Shown in pieces: positions 55,610 to 64,000 of a DNA stretch of 64,000 bases. The position numbers and the translations under genes were made by a program. The stretch covers positions 5,332,001-5,396,000 of the forward strand of contig NZ_JAMLFW010000001.1 of NCBI RefSeq assembly GCF_024256385.1. Direction: 5' to 3'. The notes below the pieces were generated by a model. It worked only from the letters and a program-made list of their open reading frames with translations. It was not told the origin of the DNA and did not search any database. Position 1 is the stretch's first letter. Every line of letters begins with the position of its first letter. The stretch comes from Anatilimnocola floriformis (lineage in GTDB: Bacteria > Planctomycetota > Planctomycetia > Pirellulales > Pirellulaceae).

Positions 55610-57202
55610 TTATTCCGCAACTTTTGCCGGCAACAGCAAGTGTTTCCGCGCGAGCGCCGGCAAAGCATCTTCCAGCACCTTCGAGAGAATCACGCGAATC
55701 TGATCCATATCGGTGACTGGCTTACCCTTTTCATGCACGACGAGCGTCTTGTCGGCGACGAGCTTCGCCAACGTTTCGATCACGGCCTGCCGATCGCGTG
55801 TGCCATCGAGAAGTTTGGCAACCTGCCGTTCGAAATCGCCGAGCTGCACCACTTCGTGCTGCAGATTGGTCACTGCGCCGGGCTGACTGGCTTGCAGTTG
55901 CGCGAGGCGCGAGATGGCCGGCAGTTCTGGAACGACCGAAGCCACATCCGGCGGGTCGGCATGCAGGTCGACGTGCGTCGTCGCGTAGCAACGCAATAAC
56001 GGCCGGGCGAGATTCTTCGCATCGTTGGCGGCCCGCTCGGCATCAATCACCTGCGAACCGGGATGCAACCGGCCGCGGGCTGCCGACAAGAGCTCGCGAA
56101 ATTGAATGGGCCGCGGCCACGCCGCCCGCAACTCCAGCATCGCGGCTTTCAGCAGCGGCTCTTTAGTCGTGAGGGTGGAACCAGGGCGTTTGAATGTCAC
56201 CGGATCCCAGCTGCGCGGGTCAAAGTCCTTGCCACCTTCGGCTTCCGAAGACGAAGCAACATACAGATCAAAAATCCGCTCCGCCGGAATCGTTCGATCG
56301 AGTACCGCGCTTTTATGACATAGCAGCGTCTGTCGGAAGAGGCGATTGCGCACGAGATCCATGTACTGCTCGGTCTCAATGATGTCATTGGCGAGCTTCT
56401 TCAGCGTCGCTTCTACCTCCGGCGGAAAATTGCTGGCCAGCATCGTGCTGTAATCGGCTTCGCCCAAATATTGCAGCTGGTGCGAATGGGCGCGATCCAT
56501 GAATTGATGGAAGTAATCAGGCTCGTTGACTTCTTCCAGATACTCATGAATGAGATACCAATCCTGCTTCGGCCGAATGTGGTTCACCTCATCGGCCAGC
56601 AGAATGCCATACGCGTTGTTCTTGGTCGAAACCGACTCGGCGAGAAAGTCGAGCAGGGCCCGCGATTCGCGGAGCTTTTCGGCGGGATTGCTGATGTTGC
56701 GGGCGCGGTAGGTCATGATGTCGCGAATCATGCCGCGCAGCCGCCAACCCGGATTGGTGTTGTAACTGATATACGCAATGCCGTTCGGCGACAGATGCTC
56801 CTGGCAGATGCGCAGAATCGCATCTTGCACATTGGCTGGCACCCACGAAAAGACGCCATGCGTGATGATGTAATCGAACTGGCCGTAGTGCTTCGAGAAC
56901 TTCAAAATGTCTTCGTGCAGCAGCGAGAGATTTTTCAACTGCAGGGCGTTCAGCGTTTCTTTGCCGAGCGCAATTTGCCGCGCCGAAGCATCGATGCCGA
57001 CGAACTCGCTATCGGGATAGCGCTCGGCCAGCGGCAGGATGTTGCCACCGCTCGAGCAGCCGAGTTCGAGCACCCGGCACTTGTTGAGCGGCGCCGGCGT
57101 CATGCCGAAGAGTTTGCCGATCGTCGCCAGCCGGTTCGGATGTGTCTGGGCAAAGGGATGGCTTTCGTACAGCACTTCGTCGTAAGCATTAGGCGACGAC
57201 AT
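55610..57202 (-). CDS. SAM-dependent methyltransferase with regulatory domain
   Basis: The start is placed at the ATG at 57202 (MSSPNAYDEVLYESHPF), with AAAGGA 7 bp before, giving 530 residues. The class I Rossmann domain has CRVLELGCSSGGNILPLA (motif I), FVGIDAS and ITHGVFSWVP. The middle and C-terminal part (LRARDIMTYRARNIS-like, then LDRTIPAERIFDLYVAS) matches the 'methyltransferase regulatory domain' found in bacterial and methylated-toxin related proteins. It probably methylates a small molecule or protein; substrate unknown. Confidence 0.88.
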   Translation of the reverse strand: MSSPNAYDEVLYESHPFAQTHPNRLATIGKLFGMTPAPLNKCRVLELGCSSGGNILPLAERYPDSEFVGIDASARQIALGKETLNALQLKNLSLLHEDILKFSKHYGQFDYIITHGVFSWVPANVQDAILRICQEHLSPNGIAYISYNTNPGWRLRGMIRDIMTYRARNISNPAEKLRESRALLDFLAESVSTKNNAYGILLADEVNHIRPKQDWYLIHEYLEEVNEPDYFHQFMDRAHSHQLQYLGEADYSTMLASNFPPEVEATLKKLANDIIETEQYMDLVRNRLFRQTLLCHKSAVLDRTIPAERIFDLYVASSSEAEGGKDFDPRSWDPVTFKRPGSTLTTKEPLLKAAMLELRAAWPRPIQFRELLSAARGRLHPGSQVIDAERAANDAKNLARPLLRCYATTHVDLHADPPDVASVVPELPAISRLAQLQASQPGAVTNLQHEVVQLGDFERQVAKLLDGTRDRQAVIETLAKLVADKTLVVHEKGKPVTDMDQIRVILSKVLEDALPALARKHLLLPAKVAE

Positions 57203-57466
57203 CAACAAATCCTTTAAGGGCTGCAGCGGACAAAAGAGGAGCAACAAACTCTACCCGATTCTTACGGTGACATCGCAATGGAGCCGTTAAATTTTGCCAA
57301 ACAGTTAAGCCTTATCGATGTTGCGACAAGATGGTGCGCTGAGACGGTTACAACTCGACTCCCCCACATCAAAGGCCTTTCAGTTCGCAGCGGAAATGCC
57401 GAAGAATCCTTATATCGGGGAAGGATGCATTCTTCCCGCTAGCTGAATTATGACGGAGGCTGCGAG

Positions 57467-58306
57467 ATGTCGAATGGAATGTGTCTGCCATCGGCTGCGC
57501 TAGAAATTCGCGAGCGTCCTCCCGTCCTTCGCGCGCTCGGCGCTCAGGATTTGCCAAGCACCGTCGTCGTGCAGGGCGCAGAGTATCAGTTGCTCGAAAC
57601 CTTCAAGCACGACACTTGGGCAGCTACGGGCTTGTATGCGGCTGGCGAGCGGCAAATCGTTTGTAAGTTCAATCGCGAGCAATCCATCTTTCTGTTTCCG
57701 GGGAGCCTGATCGGCTCGATTCTCGCCCACCAAGAGCGGAGCGTGATGCAACGCCTGGCCGGCATCGAGGGCATTCCGACTGAACTAGGCCCCGTGTACG
57801 TAGCCGGCTCGCTCCGCCGCAATGCGGTCGCGCGAACGTTTATTCCCGGCGAGATTCTCACCGGTCAAAAAGTGCCGGCCGGGTTCTTCGGGAAGCTAAG
57901 ATCGCTGCTGCAACAGTTGCACGGCCGCGGCGTGGCTTACACCGATCTTCACAAAACCGAAAACATCCTGATCGGCGACGACGGTAAACCCTACTTGTTC
58001 GACTTCCAGATTTCGCAGATGAGTTCGACCGGCATGCTGGGCATGTTCAGCCTGCCGTCCTTGCTGATTCGGTGCCTGCAACAGAGCGACCTTTATCATT
58101 TGCGGAAGCATGTGTTGCGCGATGAACTTGGCGACATTCGAGCCGAGGTCAAGGATCGTCCCTGGTGGATCGAGTTGCACCGCCTGGTCGCGGTGCCGTG
58201 GCGCACCTTTCGTCGCCGACTGCTGGTTGCGCTGCGCATTCGCGCTGGCGAAGGCGCAGCGACCAGCGAAGCGCATCCCGAAATGGCCTTTCGTTCCCGA
58301 GCGTAG
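57467..58306 (+). CDS. Rio-like / lipopolysaccharide-kinase-like protein kinase
   Basis: The protein has 279 residues, with GGAGG 8-9 bp upstream. It shows the protein-kinase-like fold: VCKFNREQ (ATP lysine region), VARTFIPGEIL, the catalytic loop GVAYTDLHKTENILIGDDG (D-x-H-K-x-x-N, Rio/WaaP style), and a magnesium loop YLFDFQIS with DFQ in place of DFG. The C-terminal 100 residues contain helices typical of Rio or KdkA kinases acting on lipopolysaccharide. It is divergent from the methyltransferase across a 264-bp gap. Substrate unknown. Confidence 0.8.
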   Translation: MSNGMCLPSAALEIRERPPVLRALGAQDLPSTVVVQGAEYQLLETFKHDTWAATGLYAAGERQIVCKFNREQSIFLFPGSLIGSILAHQERSVMQRLAGIEGIPTELGPVYVAGSLRRNAVARTFIPGEILTGQKVPAGFFGKLRSLLQQLHGRGVAYTDLHKTENILIGDDGKPYLFDFQISQMSSTGMLGMFSLPSLLIRCLQQSDLYHLRKHVLRDELGDIRAEVKDRPWWIELHRLVAVPWRTFRRRLLVALRIRAGEGAATSEAHPEMAFRSRA

Positions 58307-58315
58307 TTCTTAAGC

Positions 58316-59185
58316 TCACTTCGCGCGCGGCTTCTCGATGCCGCTGTAGGGATACTGCGAAACCGTCTCCCAGGCGATCCGCTGCAAGATCGCGTTCTGC
58401 TCTTCGCTCACGCTCCGCTCGATGTTCAGCGGCAGTCCTTCCGGACTCTGGCGATAGATAGCCGCGAAGTTGCAATACGCCGCCAGTGCCATCACGTGAC
58501 CATTGCCGTGGCCGATCGGATCGCGAAAGAGTTGCGATTGCTTGGTGATGCCCGGAAACTTCTCGTCCACAATCAGCGAGCGGAGTTTCACCACCGCATC
58601 GCCGACGGGCACGATGAAGACCGCTTCCTTCTCGTACTTCTTGTTCAAAGCATCGGTCTGCTCTTCGAGCTTCTTCCGCCATTCATCGACCGGAGCTTGC
58701 AGGGCGGGAATCTTCGCGGCGTCGCGGGCTGCGTTGTCACGAATAAAGCCTTCCGCCGTAGGAGGCACGTCGTAGGGATACCACGAGGCTTGCAGCAGCA
58801 GTCGCAGATTCGGATTGTGCTTCAAGCCGAGTTCCACAAAGTTGTCGATGCCCGGATCGGGAATCATCAAGTGTGGCGCCATGGTGAAGACATCGACTTC
58901 ACCCGTCAGAAGCGCCTTCTTAGCATTGTTCTTCTCATCCTGGAGATCCCAATGCTGAATCACCTTCGAGCCGCCGATCCCTTGCTTGCCGGCCAGTTTG
59001 TGTCCCTCGATCTTGGCGAGCGGCACCATCCGTTCGACCATATCCGGCACGAACATGTGAAAGCTGTGGCCGGTGTAGAAGACGCGCTGACCTTTCGGCG
59101 GCGATTGCTTCGCGGCTTCTTGAGCCGTGGCGAAGCTGCTGAGCAAGCACAGAGAGAGGACAAGAAAGTGTCGGCGGAGGTTCAT
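58316..59185 (-). CDS. Secreted SGNH-hydrolase-like protein
   Basis: The protein has 289 residues from the ATG at 59185 (MNLRRHFLVLSLCLLSSFATAQ). A Pro/Lys stretch leads to GQRVFYTGHSFHMFVPDMVERM. Here TGHSFH takes the position of the GDS block of SGNH hydrolases, with the Ser in GHS. DVFTMAPHLMIPDPGIDNFVELGLKHNP resembles block III. HxxD near the end appears as DPIGHGNGHVMALAAY. A large charged helix insert sits at about 190-220. The hydrolase activity is likely but not certain. Confidence 0.6.
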   Translation of the reverse strand: MNLRRHFLVLSLCLLSSFATAQEAAKQSPPKGQRVFYTGHSFHMFVPDMVERMVPLAKIEGHKLAGKQGIGGSKVIQHWDLQDEKNNAKKALLTGEVDVFTMAPHLMIPDPGIDNFVELGLKHNPNLRLLLQASWYPYDVPPTAEGFIRDNAARDAAKIPALQAPVDEWRKKLEEQTDALNKKYEKEAVFIVPVGDAVVKLRSLIVDEKFPGITKQSQLFRDPIGHGNGHVMALAAYCNFAAIYRQSPEGLPLNIERSVSEEQNAILQRIAWETVSQYPYSGIEKPRAK

Positions 59186-59268
59186 GAGAGGGCTCGCGGA
59201 AAATGACGGTGAGAGTTCAACCGTCATACCGCGTTTGCCGGCGCGATGCAAATTTGCAGCGCTGAAGA

Positions 59269-60672
59269 CTAATGCTGGGCTTGCGGCAACTTATCGATGC
59301 CGAGCCGCTTCATCTTTTTGTAAAGCGTCGTGCGGTTGATGCCCAGCGCGTCCGCGGTGGCGTTGCGATTCCAGCGGTTGTTCTCGAGCATTTCGAGAAT
59401 GATCGCGCGTTCGGGAACCGACATCGCTTCTTTCAAAGCCTTGCCGCTAAGTTGATCGAGATTCACCGGCTGACCAGCCGCGATCTGCGGCGGCAGATCT
59501 TCGAGCGTGATCTTGTTGCCGCGACCGAGCAGCACAGCCCGTTCGATAGTGTTCTGCAATTCGCGGACGTTGCCTGGCCAGTTATACCGCTGCATCGCTT
59601 GCAGGGTTTCATCGGTCAGACCATCGGCCACACGGCCCGCTTCTTCGCAGGTCTTCGCTTGAAAGTGCGCGGCCAGCAACGGGATATCGGCGATCCGCTC
59701 TCGCAGCGACGGCAACTCAATATTGATGACGTTGACGCGATAGAACAAATCCTGGCGGAAGCGGCCGTCGGCGACGGCTTCGCTCAGGTCTTCGTTCGTG
59801 GCGAGGATCACGCGGCTATCGACTTTGATCGTCTTAGTGCTGCCGACCGGTTCGAACGAGAACTCTTGCAGCACGCGGAGCAACTTGACTTGCAGCGTCG
59901 GCGATGCGGTCCCGATTTCGTCGAGGAAGATCGTGCCCTTGTCGGCGTGAGTAAACTTGCCAATCTTTTCACCCACGGCGCCGGTGAACGAACCGGCGGC
60001 ATGGCCGAACAATTCGCTCTCGAGCAGCGCTTCGGGCATCGCTCCGCAAGCTACTTCGACAAACTGCTGATCGCGGCGGCTGCTGCGGCGATGAATCGCG
60101 CGGGCCAGCAAGCTTTTGCCCGTACCACTTTCGCCGGTAATCAAAACCGTCGCGCGAGTATCGGCAATTCGATCGACCAGGTCGTAGACCCGCTGCATGC
60201 GATGATCGTGACCAACGATGCTCTCTAAACCGAACCGCAGGTCGAGTTGCTTCTTTAACTGCTGGTTCTCGACGAGCACGCGATTCTGCGAAAGTGCTCG
60301 CTGAATCGACATTTCTAATTCTTCATCGATTAACGGTTTTGTTAAAAGATCGAATGCTCCGGCGCGCAGCGCTTCGATGCCGGTCTCGACTGTTCCATAG
60401 CCCGTTAGCAAAACCACCATCAGTTCAGGACGGTTTTGGCGCACCCACGCCAACACATCAAAGCCGTCGTCATCGCCGAGACGAATGTCGACGATCACGA
60501 GGTCGAACTGTTCTTTGCGCAGTTGCTCGAGAGCCGTCGCGCAGCTTCGCGCGGTCAGGCAAAAATACCCCTGTTCGCGGAGCCAGCTCGACATCGAATC
60601 CAGCAAGTGAACATCATCGTCCACCAGCAGGAGACGGCCCGGCTTTGTATTGTCGCGTGCAGCAGTAGCCAT
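59269..60672 (-). CDS. Sigma-54-dependent response regulator (NtrC family)
   Basis: The protein has 467 residues. The receiver has DDDVHLLD, Asp in IVDIRLGDDDG and K in LTKPLIDEE. The AAA+ domain has Walker A GESGTGKSLLA, the sigma-54 loop as GSFTGA (in HAAGSFTGAVGEK), Walker B GTIFLDEIG, and the sensor RQDLFYRVNVI. The Fis-type helix is NRWNRNATADALGINRTTLYKKMKRLG. All the catalytic residues are intact. It is an orphan; the kinase is elsewhere. Its 5' side faces a 519-bp gap and the LuxR-type regulator. Confidence 0.94.
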   Translation of the reverse strand: MATAARDNTKPGRLLLVDDDVHLLDSMSSWLREQGYFCLTARSCATALEQLRKEQFDLVIVDIRLGDDDGFDVLAWVRQNRPELMVVLLTGYGTVETGIEALRAGAFDLLTKPLIDEELEMSIQRALSQNRVLVENQQLKKQLDLRFGLESIVGHDHRMQRVYDLVDRIADTRATVLITGESGTGKSLLARAIHRRSSRRDQQFVEVACGAMPEALLESELFGHAAGSFTGAVGEKIGKFTHADKGTIFLDEIGTASPTLQVKLLRVLQEFSFEPVGSTKTIKVDSRVILATNEDLSEAVADGRFRQDLFYRVNVINIELPSLRERIADIPLLAAHFQAKTCEEAGRVADGLTDETLQAMQRYNWPGNVRELQNTIERAVLLGRGNKITLEDLPPQIAAGQPVNLDQLSGKALKEAMSVPERAIILEMLENNRWNRNATADALGINRTTLYKKMKRLGIDKLPQAQH

Positions 60673-61191
60673 AGATTTCTTTTCAGGCAGTAGGGCCGAA
60701 ACCCGGTAAACGAAGTGCGATTCCCCGCAGATTGGTGCTGACGGGGTACGTCCCGCCCTTGAAGCGCGGTGCTATCAGCGGAACAATAGTGCGTCCGTGG
60801 GATATTTAGGTCACACTGACGCGGTGGTCAAATTGCACGCAACTCGTTGCGAATTAGCAACGGATTCATACGAATTGCGGTAGTAAGCGTAACCGCTGTA
60901 CTGAGTTGTAATTCCGCAATTGAACGGCGGAGAAACCGCATTTTTTCGATACAACCGGATTTTCCCTCGCTTTACCCCCGCAAAAGCGTAGGATATCTAG
61001 GTCGATGTCTGCGAATTTCTCACTTGGCGGATTTACCTCGGTAAGAATTATTCCTAGTATTTGTCAGAGCTCCAGCTACGGGAAGAAAAACGCCAATGTG
61101 AGCAGATGTGGGGGTGCAGATTTTGCTTTGCAGATTGAGTCGGCTGGATTGACTTTACTGAATCAACCAACGGAATATAGAAGGGCCGCTT
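60673..61191. other. Divergent intergenic region between two response regulators
   Basis: No gene was seen in 519 bp. It has A/T-rich segments and a few short inverted repeats (GTTGC-gaatta-GCAAC about 60845, GCGGT-n-ACCGC about 60875). It must carry both divergent promoters. An AAGGG precedes the start at 61192. Confidence 0.5.
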
Positions 61192-61824
61192 ATGACCATT
61201 AGTTTGCTGATCGCCGATGACCACGAGGTTATCCGCACCGGCGTCAAATCGATGCTGGAAGGTTCGGATATCCAGGTTGTGGCCGAGGCCTCAACCGGAA
61301 ACCAGGCGATTGAAGCAACGGTTAAGCACCACCCAGACGTGGTGTTGCTCGATGTGCGAATGCCGGAGACCGACGGTCTCGAGGCGCTAGAACGAATCAT
61401 CGATCGCAGTCCTCGGACTAAGGTCGTCATGCTCACCGGTCACGATAACCCCACCTACATCGCGCGGGCCGTTGCCCTGGGCGCTGCTGGATACCTTTTG
61501 AAGGACTCCACTCGCGACGTCATCTTGGGCGCCATCAACCGCGCTCACACTGGCCTGCCGCCAGATGCTGATAGCTTGCTGGGCCGCGTCCGCAACACGA
61601 TGGCTCGCCGTCGCCCGACCTACGACGACGACATTCCGCTCACCAATCGCGAAGTCCAAGTGCTGCGTCATGTGGCTCTCGGTCTCAGCAACCGCGAGAT
61701 CGGCAAGTCGCTCGAAATCAGCATCGAAACCGTGAAGGAGCATGTGCAAAACATCCTTCGCAAGCTCGAAGCTGGCGATCGTACCGAAGCAGCTGTTTGG
61801 GCCGTGAAAAAGGGCCTCGTTTAG
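61192..61824 (+). CDS. NarL/FixJ-type response regulator
   Basis: The protein has 210 residues. The receiver has ADDHEVIRTGV, phosphoacceptor Asp in VVLLDVRMPETDGLE, T in VMLTGHD and K in YLLKDSTRD. The LuxR-type helix-turn-helix is LTNREVQVLRHVALGLSNREIGKSLEISIETVKEHVQNILRKL. It binds DNA as a dimer when phosphorylated. The kinase is not in the window. A strong terminator lies 56 bp after the stop. Confidence 0.94.
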   Translation: MTISLLIADDHEVIRTGVKSMLEGSDIQVVAEASTGNQAIEATVKHHPDVVLLDVRMPETDGLEALERIIDRSPRTKVVMLTGHDNPTYIARAVALGAAGYLLKDSTRDVILGAINRAHTGLPPDADSLLGRVRNTMARRRPTYDDDIPLTNREVQVLRHVALGLSNREIGKSLEISIETVKEHVQNILRKLEAGDRTEAAVWAVKKGLV

Positions 61825-61879
61825 GCCTGTTCGGTTTGCTCGCACAACAACATTGACCTGCAGCTTTGACTCTCCCAAG

Positions 61880-61905
61880 GCCTCCGGTTTTGCCGGAGGC
61901 TTTTT
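61880..61905 (+). terminator. Factor-independent terminator after the LuxR-type regulator
   Basis: GCCTCCGG (61880-61887) pairs with CCGGAGGC (61893-61900) around a TTTTG loop, and five T follow (61901-61905). A second small hairpin, CATTCC-CCTA-GGAATG, follows at about 61915-61930. Confidence 0.9.
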
Positions 61906-62082
61906 CGTGGAGTGACATTCCCCTAGGAATGCCGTCCTAGAAACTGAGGTGCAGTCACTCACCGACTCGCAACCAAGGCCTTGGACCCAGCGGCACTGCT
62001 GCGCGATTCTTGTAATCGCCATGCAGCCCGTACGCGCCAAACCATCGTTGCCGAGTTAGCGACTGACGCGCCTCCAAGATCG

Positions 62083-62985
62083 TTACGAAATGCGCGCTCG
62101 CGGATGAGCGCGCTCGTACACGGCTTTCAAGCCTGCGGTGCTGACGTGCGTGTAGATTTGCGTGGTCACCAGGCTCTTGTGACCCAGCAACTCTTGCACG
62201 CTGCGAATGTCAGCGCCGCGGTCGAGCAGATGCGTCGCAAAAGAATGACGCAACGTGTGCGGCGTGGTTCGCCGATCGAGGCCTGTTGTTTTCAAGTATT
62301 TTTCCAGCATGCGAGCCACGCTGCGGGTCGTGAGTCGCCGGCCGAACTTATTCGTGAAGATCGGCGCCAGCGGTCCTTGTTTTTCCTTGGGAGAAAGGAC
62401 CCGTTCTTTCAGCCAACGCTTGAGCGCACCGAGTGCAAACGAACCGAGCGGCGCGAGTCGTTCTTTGCGGCCTTTGCCGCGGATGCGGACGATACCTTCC
62501 ACGAGGTCGAGATCGCCGCTGTTCATGCCCACGACTTCACTCACGCGGAGACCCGCCGAGTAAGTCGTTTCTAAGATCGCGCGATCGCGTAAGCCCATCG
62601 CATTTGCGGGGGGCGCGTCGAGCAGTTTGCCGATCTCTTCGTTCGAGAGAAAGTGCGGCAATTTGCGATCGCGGCGGGGATTCCGCAACGGTTTTGCGGG
62701 ATTGGCGCTGGCGATCCCTTCGCGCTGAGCAAACTTGAAGAACGTGCGAAGGGACGCGAGTCGCCGCGAGATCGAGGTCTTCGCATAGCCCGCTTCATGC
62801 ATGGCCGAAACATAGCCGCGCAGATCGAGAGGCGTGATTTCCGCGGGATCTGCAGGCCGTTCGTAGGCTTGGCCCAAGTATTCGTCGAGGGCAGTCAAAT
62901 CCTCGCGATACGACTTAACCGTGAGCTCGGCCGCGTTCCGTTCGACCTCGAGAAACCGGAGAAACTGCAGAATCGCGGCTTGCAT
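62083..62985 (-). CDS. Tyrosine recombinase (XerC/XerD family)
   Basis: The protein has 300 residues from the ATG at 62985 (MQAAILQFLRFLEVERN); an in-frame start at 62991 is also possible. N-terminal SAM-like core: ELTVKSYREDLTALDEYL. The catalytic Arg is in AGLRVSEVVGM, with Lys in RIRGKGRKERLAPL, the HxLRHSFATHLLDRGADIRSVQ box, and H/Y in LGHKSLVTTQIYTHV. This is the size of XerC/D, which resolve chromosome dimers at dif. No dif site was found in the window, and the gene is not tied to any mobile element here. Confidence 0.9.
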   Translation of the reverse strand: MQAAILQFLRFLEVERNAAELTVKSYREDLTALDEYLGQAYERPADPAEITPLDLRGYVSAMHEAGYAKTSISRRLASLRTFFKFAQREGIASANPAKPLRNPRRDRKLPHFLSNEEIGKLLDAPPANAMGLRDRAILETTYSAGLRVSEVVGMNSGDLDLVEGIVRIRGKGRKERLAPLGSFALGALKRWLKERVLSPKEKQGPLAPIFTNKFGRRLTTRSVARMLEKYLKTTGLDRRTTPHTLRHSFATHLLDRGADIRSVQELLGHKSLVTTQIYTHVSTAGLKAVYERAHPRARIS

Positions 62986-63185
62986 AACCATTACCGGCGG
63001 CGCGACGGAAACATTTCTAACGAAACCTAACGGGCGCGACACTTGGGACCCGTGACGCGGTTAGCCGAAATTCGCCTCGCGCACTAATGATTCGCGCGCT
63101 AACGATTCTCCGAGCCCGCAAGAACGCGGCTCGGCACGCATGGATCACAGTGACTGCGTCAATGCGCGCCGTCGTGTGCCGCAGC

Positions 63186-63548
63186 TTATAACTCGTCGTC
63201 AGCCAGCTCACTCGCGCTGTCGGCGACGGGAAAATTGAACCGCGGCCGGCTGTGCGGGCGGGGAACCGCCGACGATCCGGAAGCTCCCGGCAGCACGCCA
63301 GGATGCCGCTTTTCGATCGCATCATTTTGCGATTCGTGCGACTGTTCGGCGGCTTGTTCATTTTCCGGCACGGTGCTGCGAATGCGCTGGCTGAGAACAG
63401 CCGCGTCGTACCAGCTGAAACTCAGCTCGGGATTCGAAGCAAAACGACCGAGGGTCCGCAGGGCTTCGGCACGGCGCTCATCATCGAACAGGAAGATGTA
63501 ACGCTCTTCGCCTTTGACCAGCGCTAGCACATTGATGTCTGAACTCAC
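63186..63548 (-). CDS. Small hypothetical protein
   Basis: The start is placed at a GTG at 63548 (VSSDINVLALVKGEERYIFLFDDER) with AGGAG 10 bp before it, giving 120 residues. The first 60 residues look folded: YIFLFDDERRAEALRTLGRFASNPELSFSWYDAAVLSQRIRS. The remainder is polar and low complexity with a Pro/Arg-rich stretch. There is no signal peptide. It lies between the recombinase and the right-edge gene on the same strand. No family was recognised. Confidence 0.6.
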   Translation of the reverse strand: MSSDINVLALVKGEERYIFLFDDERRAEALRTLGRFASNPELSFSWYDAAVLSQRIRSTVPENEQAAEQSHESQNDAIEKRHPGVLPGASGSSAVPRPHSRPRFNFPVADSASELADDEL

Positions 63549-63658
63549 GGAGCTGGATCTCCTGGGGGCTGCCAGCGCTATCACTGCTGTGGTTGAACGG
63601 GGACCACAGCGGTGAACTCGGGGGAGACTGGCGAAAGAGGATTCCGGTAACCTCTTCC

Positions 63659-64000
63659 CTATCGACTAATGGGCCAGCGCCACAACACTCGCGATTCCCC
63701 AGCCCCACCTCTCGCTGCGAGCGTTTCAGTCACGTGCAAATAGCAACAAAAACGGACGAAGTCGGCGGGACGTTGAAGATATGTTTGCCAACCGCCGAAA
63801 CGGGCATCGTCGCGCGACTCATAGTAGGCTTCGAGTCGCTGCGTGAACTCTCCGTCTTGTCCGTGAAACAAACGAGTGTGCGTGATGATCGGCTCGTACT
63901 GCGGGCGCAAACCTGGCGGGCTTGCTGATGGCGCGAGAGGCACAAAGCCGCGCGGATCAGGCCATGGCGGCACTGGCTCTGCTGCGCCGCCATTGCCATT
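63659..64000 (-). CDS. Hypothetical protein, 5' end outside window
   Basis: The frame is open to the right edge, so the true start is upstream of the window. About 113 residues are visible: an Asn/Gly/Ala/Pro-rich lead (about 25 residues) and then PGLRPQYEPIITHTRLFHGQDGEFTQRLEAYYESRDDARFGGWQTYLQRPADFVRFCCYLHVTET. The second part is aromatic and helical, apparently folded. No family was recognised. The next gene downstream starts about 110 bp away. Confidence 0.6.
   Translation of the reverse strand, partial: NGNGGAAEPVPPWPDPRGFVPLAPSASPPGLRPQYEPIITHTRLFHGQDGEFTQRLEAYYESRDDARFGGWQTYLQRPADFVRFCCYLHVTETLAARGGAGESRVLWRWPISR

Noticed and set aside
61149-61179. TTGACT with a possible -10 (AATATA) before the LuxR-type regulator.
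   Set aside because: The spacer is 19 bp and the resulting leader would be too short to include the AAGGG ribosome-binding site.
62083-63042. Tyrosine recombinase as a sign of an integrated element.
   Set aside because: The gene lies among ordinary chromosomal genes with no cargo, att duplications or tRNA target, so a role in chromosome dimer resolution is more likely.

Overview
The window is chromosomal DNA from a planctomycete, most likely of the Pirellulales type. The evidence is the gene content: two DUF1559 proteins with pilin-type N-termini, a PVC-type beta-propeller/HEAT/cytochrome c dehydrogenase, a TIGR03067-like secreted protein, a fused SecDF, many small lipoproteins, GTG/TTG starts, high G+C, and several families of dispersed intergenic hairpins. 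I saw no tRNA, rRNA, CRISPR array or insertion sequence. Both edges cut a gene: cpaE-like on the left and an unknown minus-strand gene on the right.

Layout. 1-13.6 kb holds a CpaE/TadZ ATPase, a PepSY membrane protein, DUF1559 proteins and lipoproteins. It also has a protoglobin divergent from an Rrf2 regulator, an AT-richer gene with a nuclease-like core, a class C serine hydrolase, and an SMR exporter (sugE/gdx) preceded by a guanidine-III riboswitch. 14-23.9 kb holds an ECF sigma factor with a probable anti-sigma partner, a zinc-ribbon acyl carrier protein, csrA between hairpin arrays, yajC-secDF, and an isoaspartyl peptidase. 23.9-27.5 kb is a two-gene phosphorelay: an NtrC-like regulator without GAFTGA and a PilJ/NarX-type hybrid kinase.

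27.8-41.3 kb is a nitrate assimilation locus. It has a divergent outer-membrane porin, then nrtA, nrtB and two ATPases, a fused DmsBC-like iron-sulfur/membrane protein, nasA, nirA and an FeS-flavin reductase. The last five genes are almost gapless (ATGA or TGATG junctions at three of the four joins). Nitrate would be imported, reduced to nitrite by NasA and to ammonium by NirA, with electrons from the quinone pool and/or NAD(P)H. The adjacent phosphorelay and a sigma-54-like promoter before nrtA are candidate controls.

41.3-64 kb holds a ROK protein, a PVC dehydrogenase, a transglutaminase-like protein, an orphan HPt and a very cysteine-rich secreted protein. A three-gene operon follows, encoding two large modular membrane-anchored proteins and a MORN/HEAT protein. 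The rest is a methyltransferase, a Rio-like kinase, two response regulators, a tyrosine recombinase and short unknown genes.
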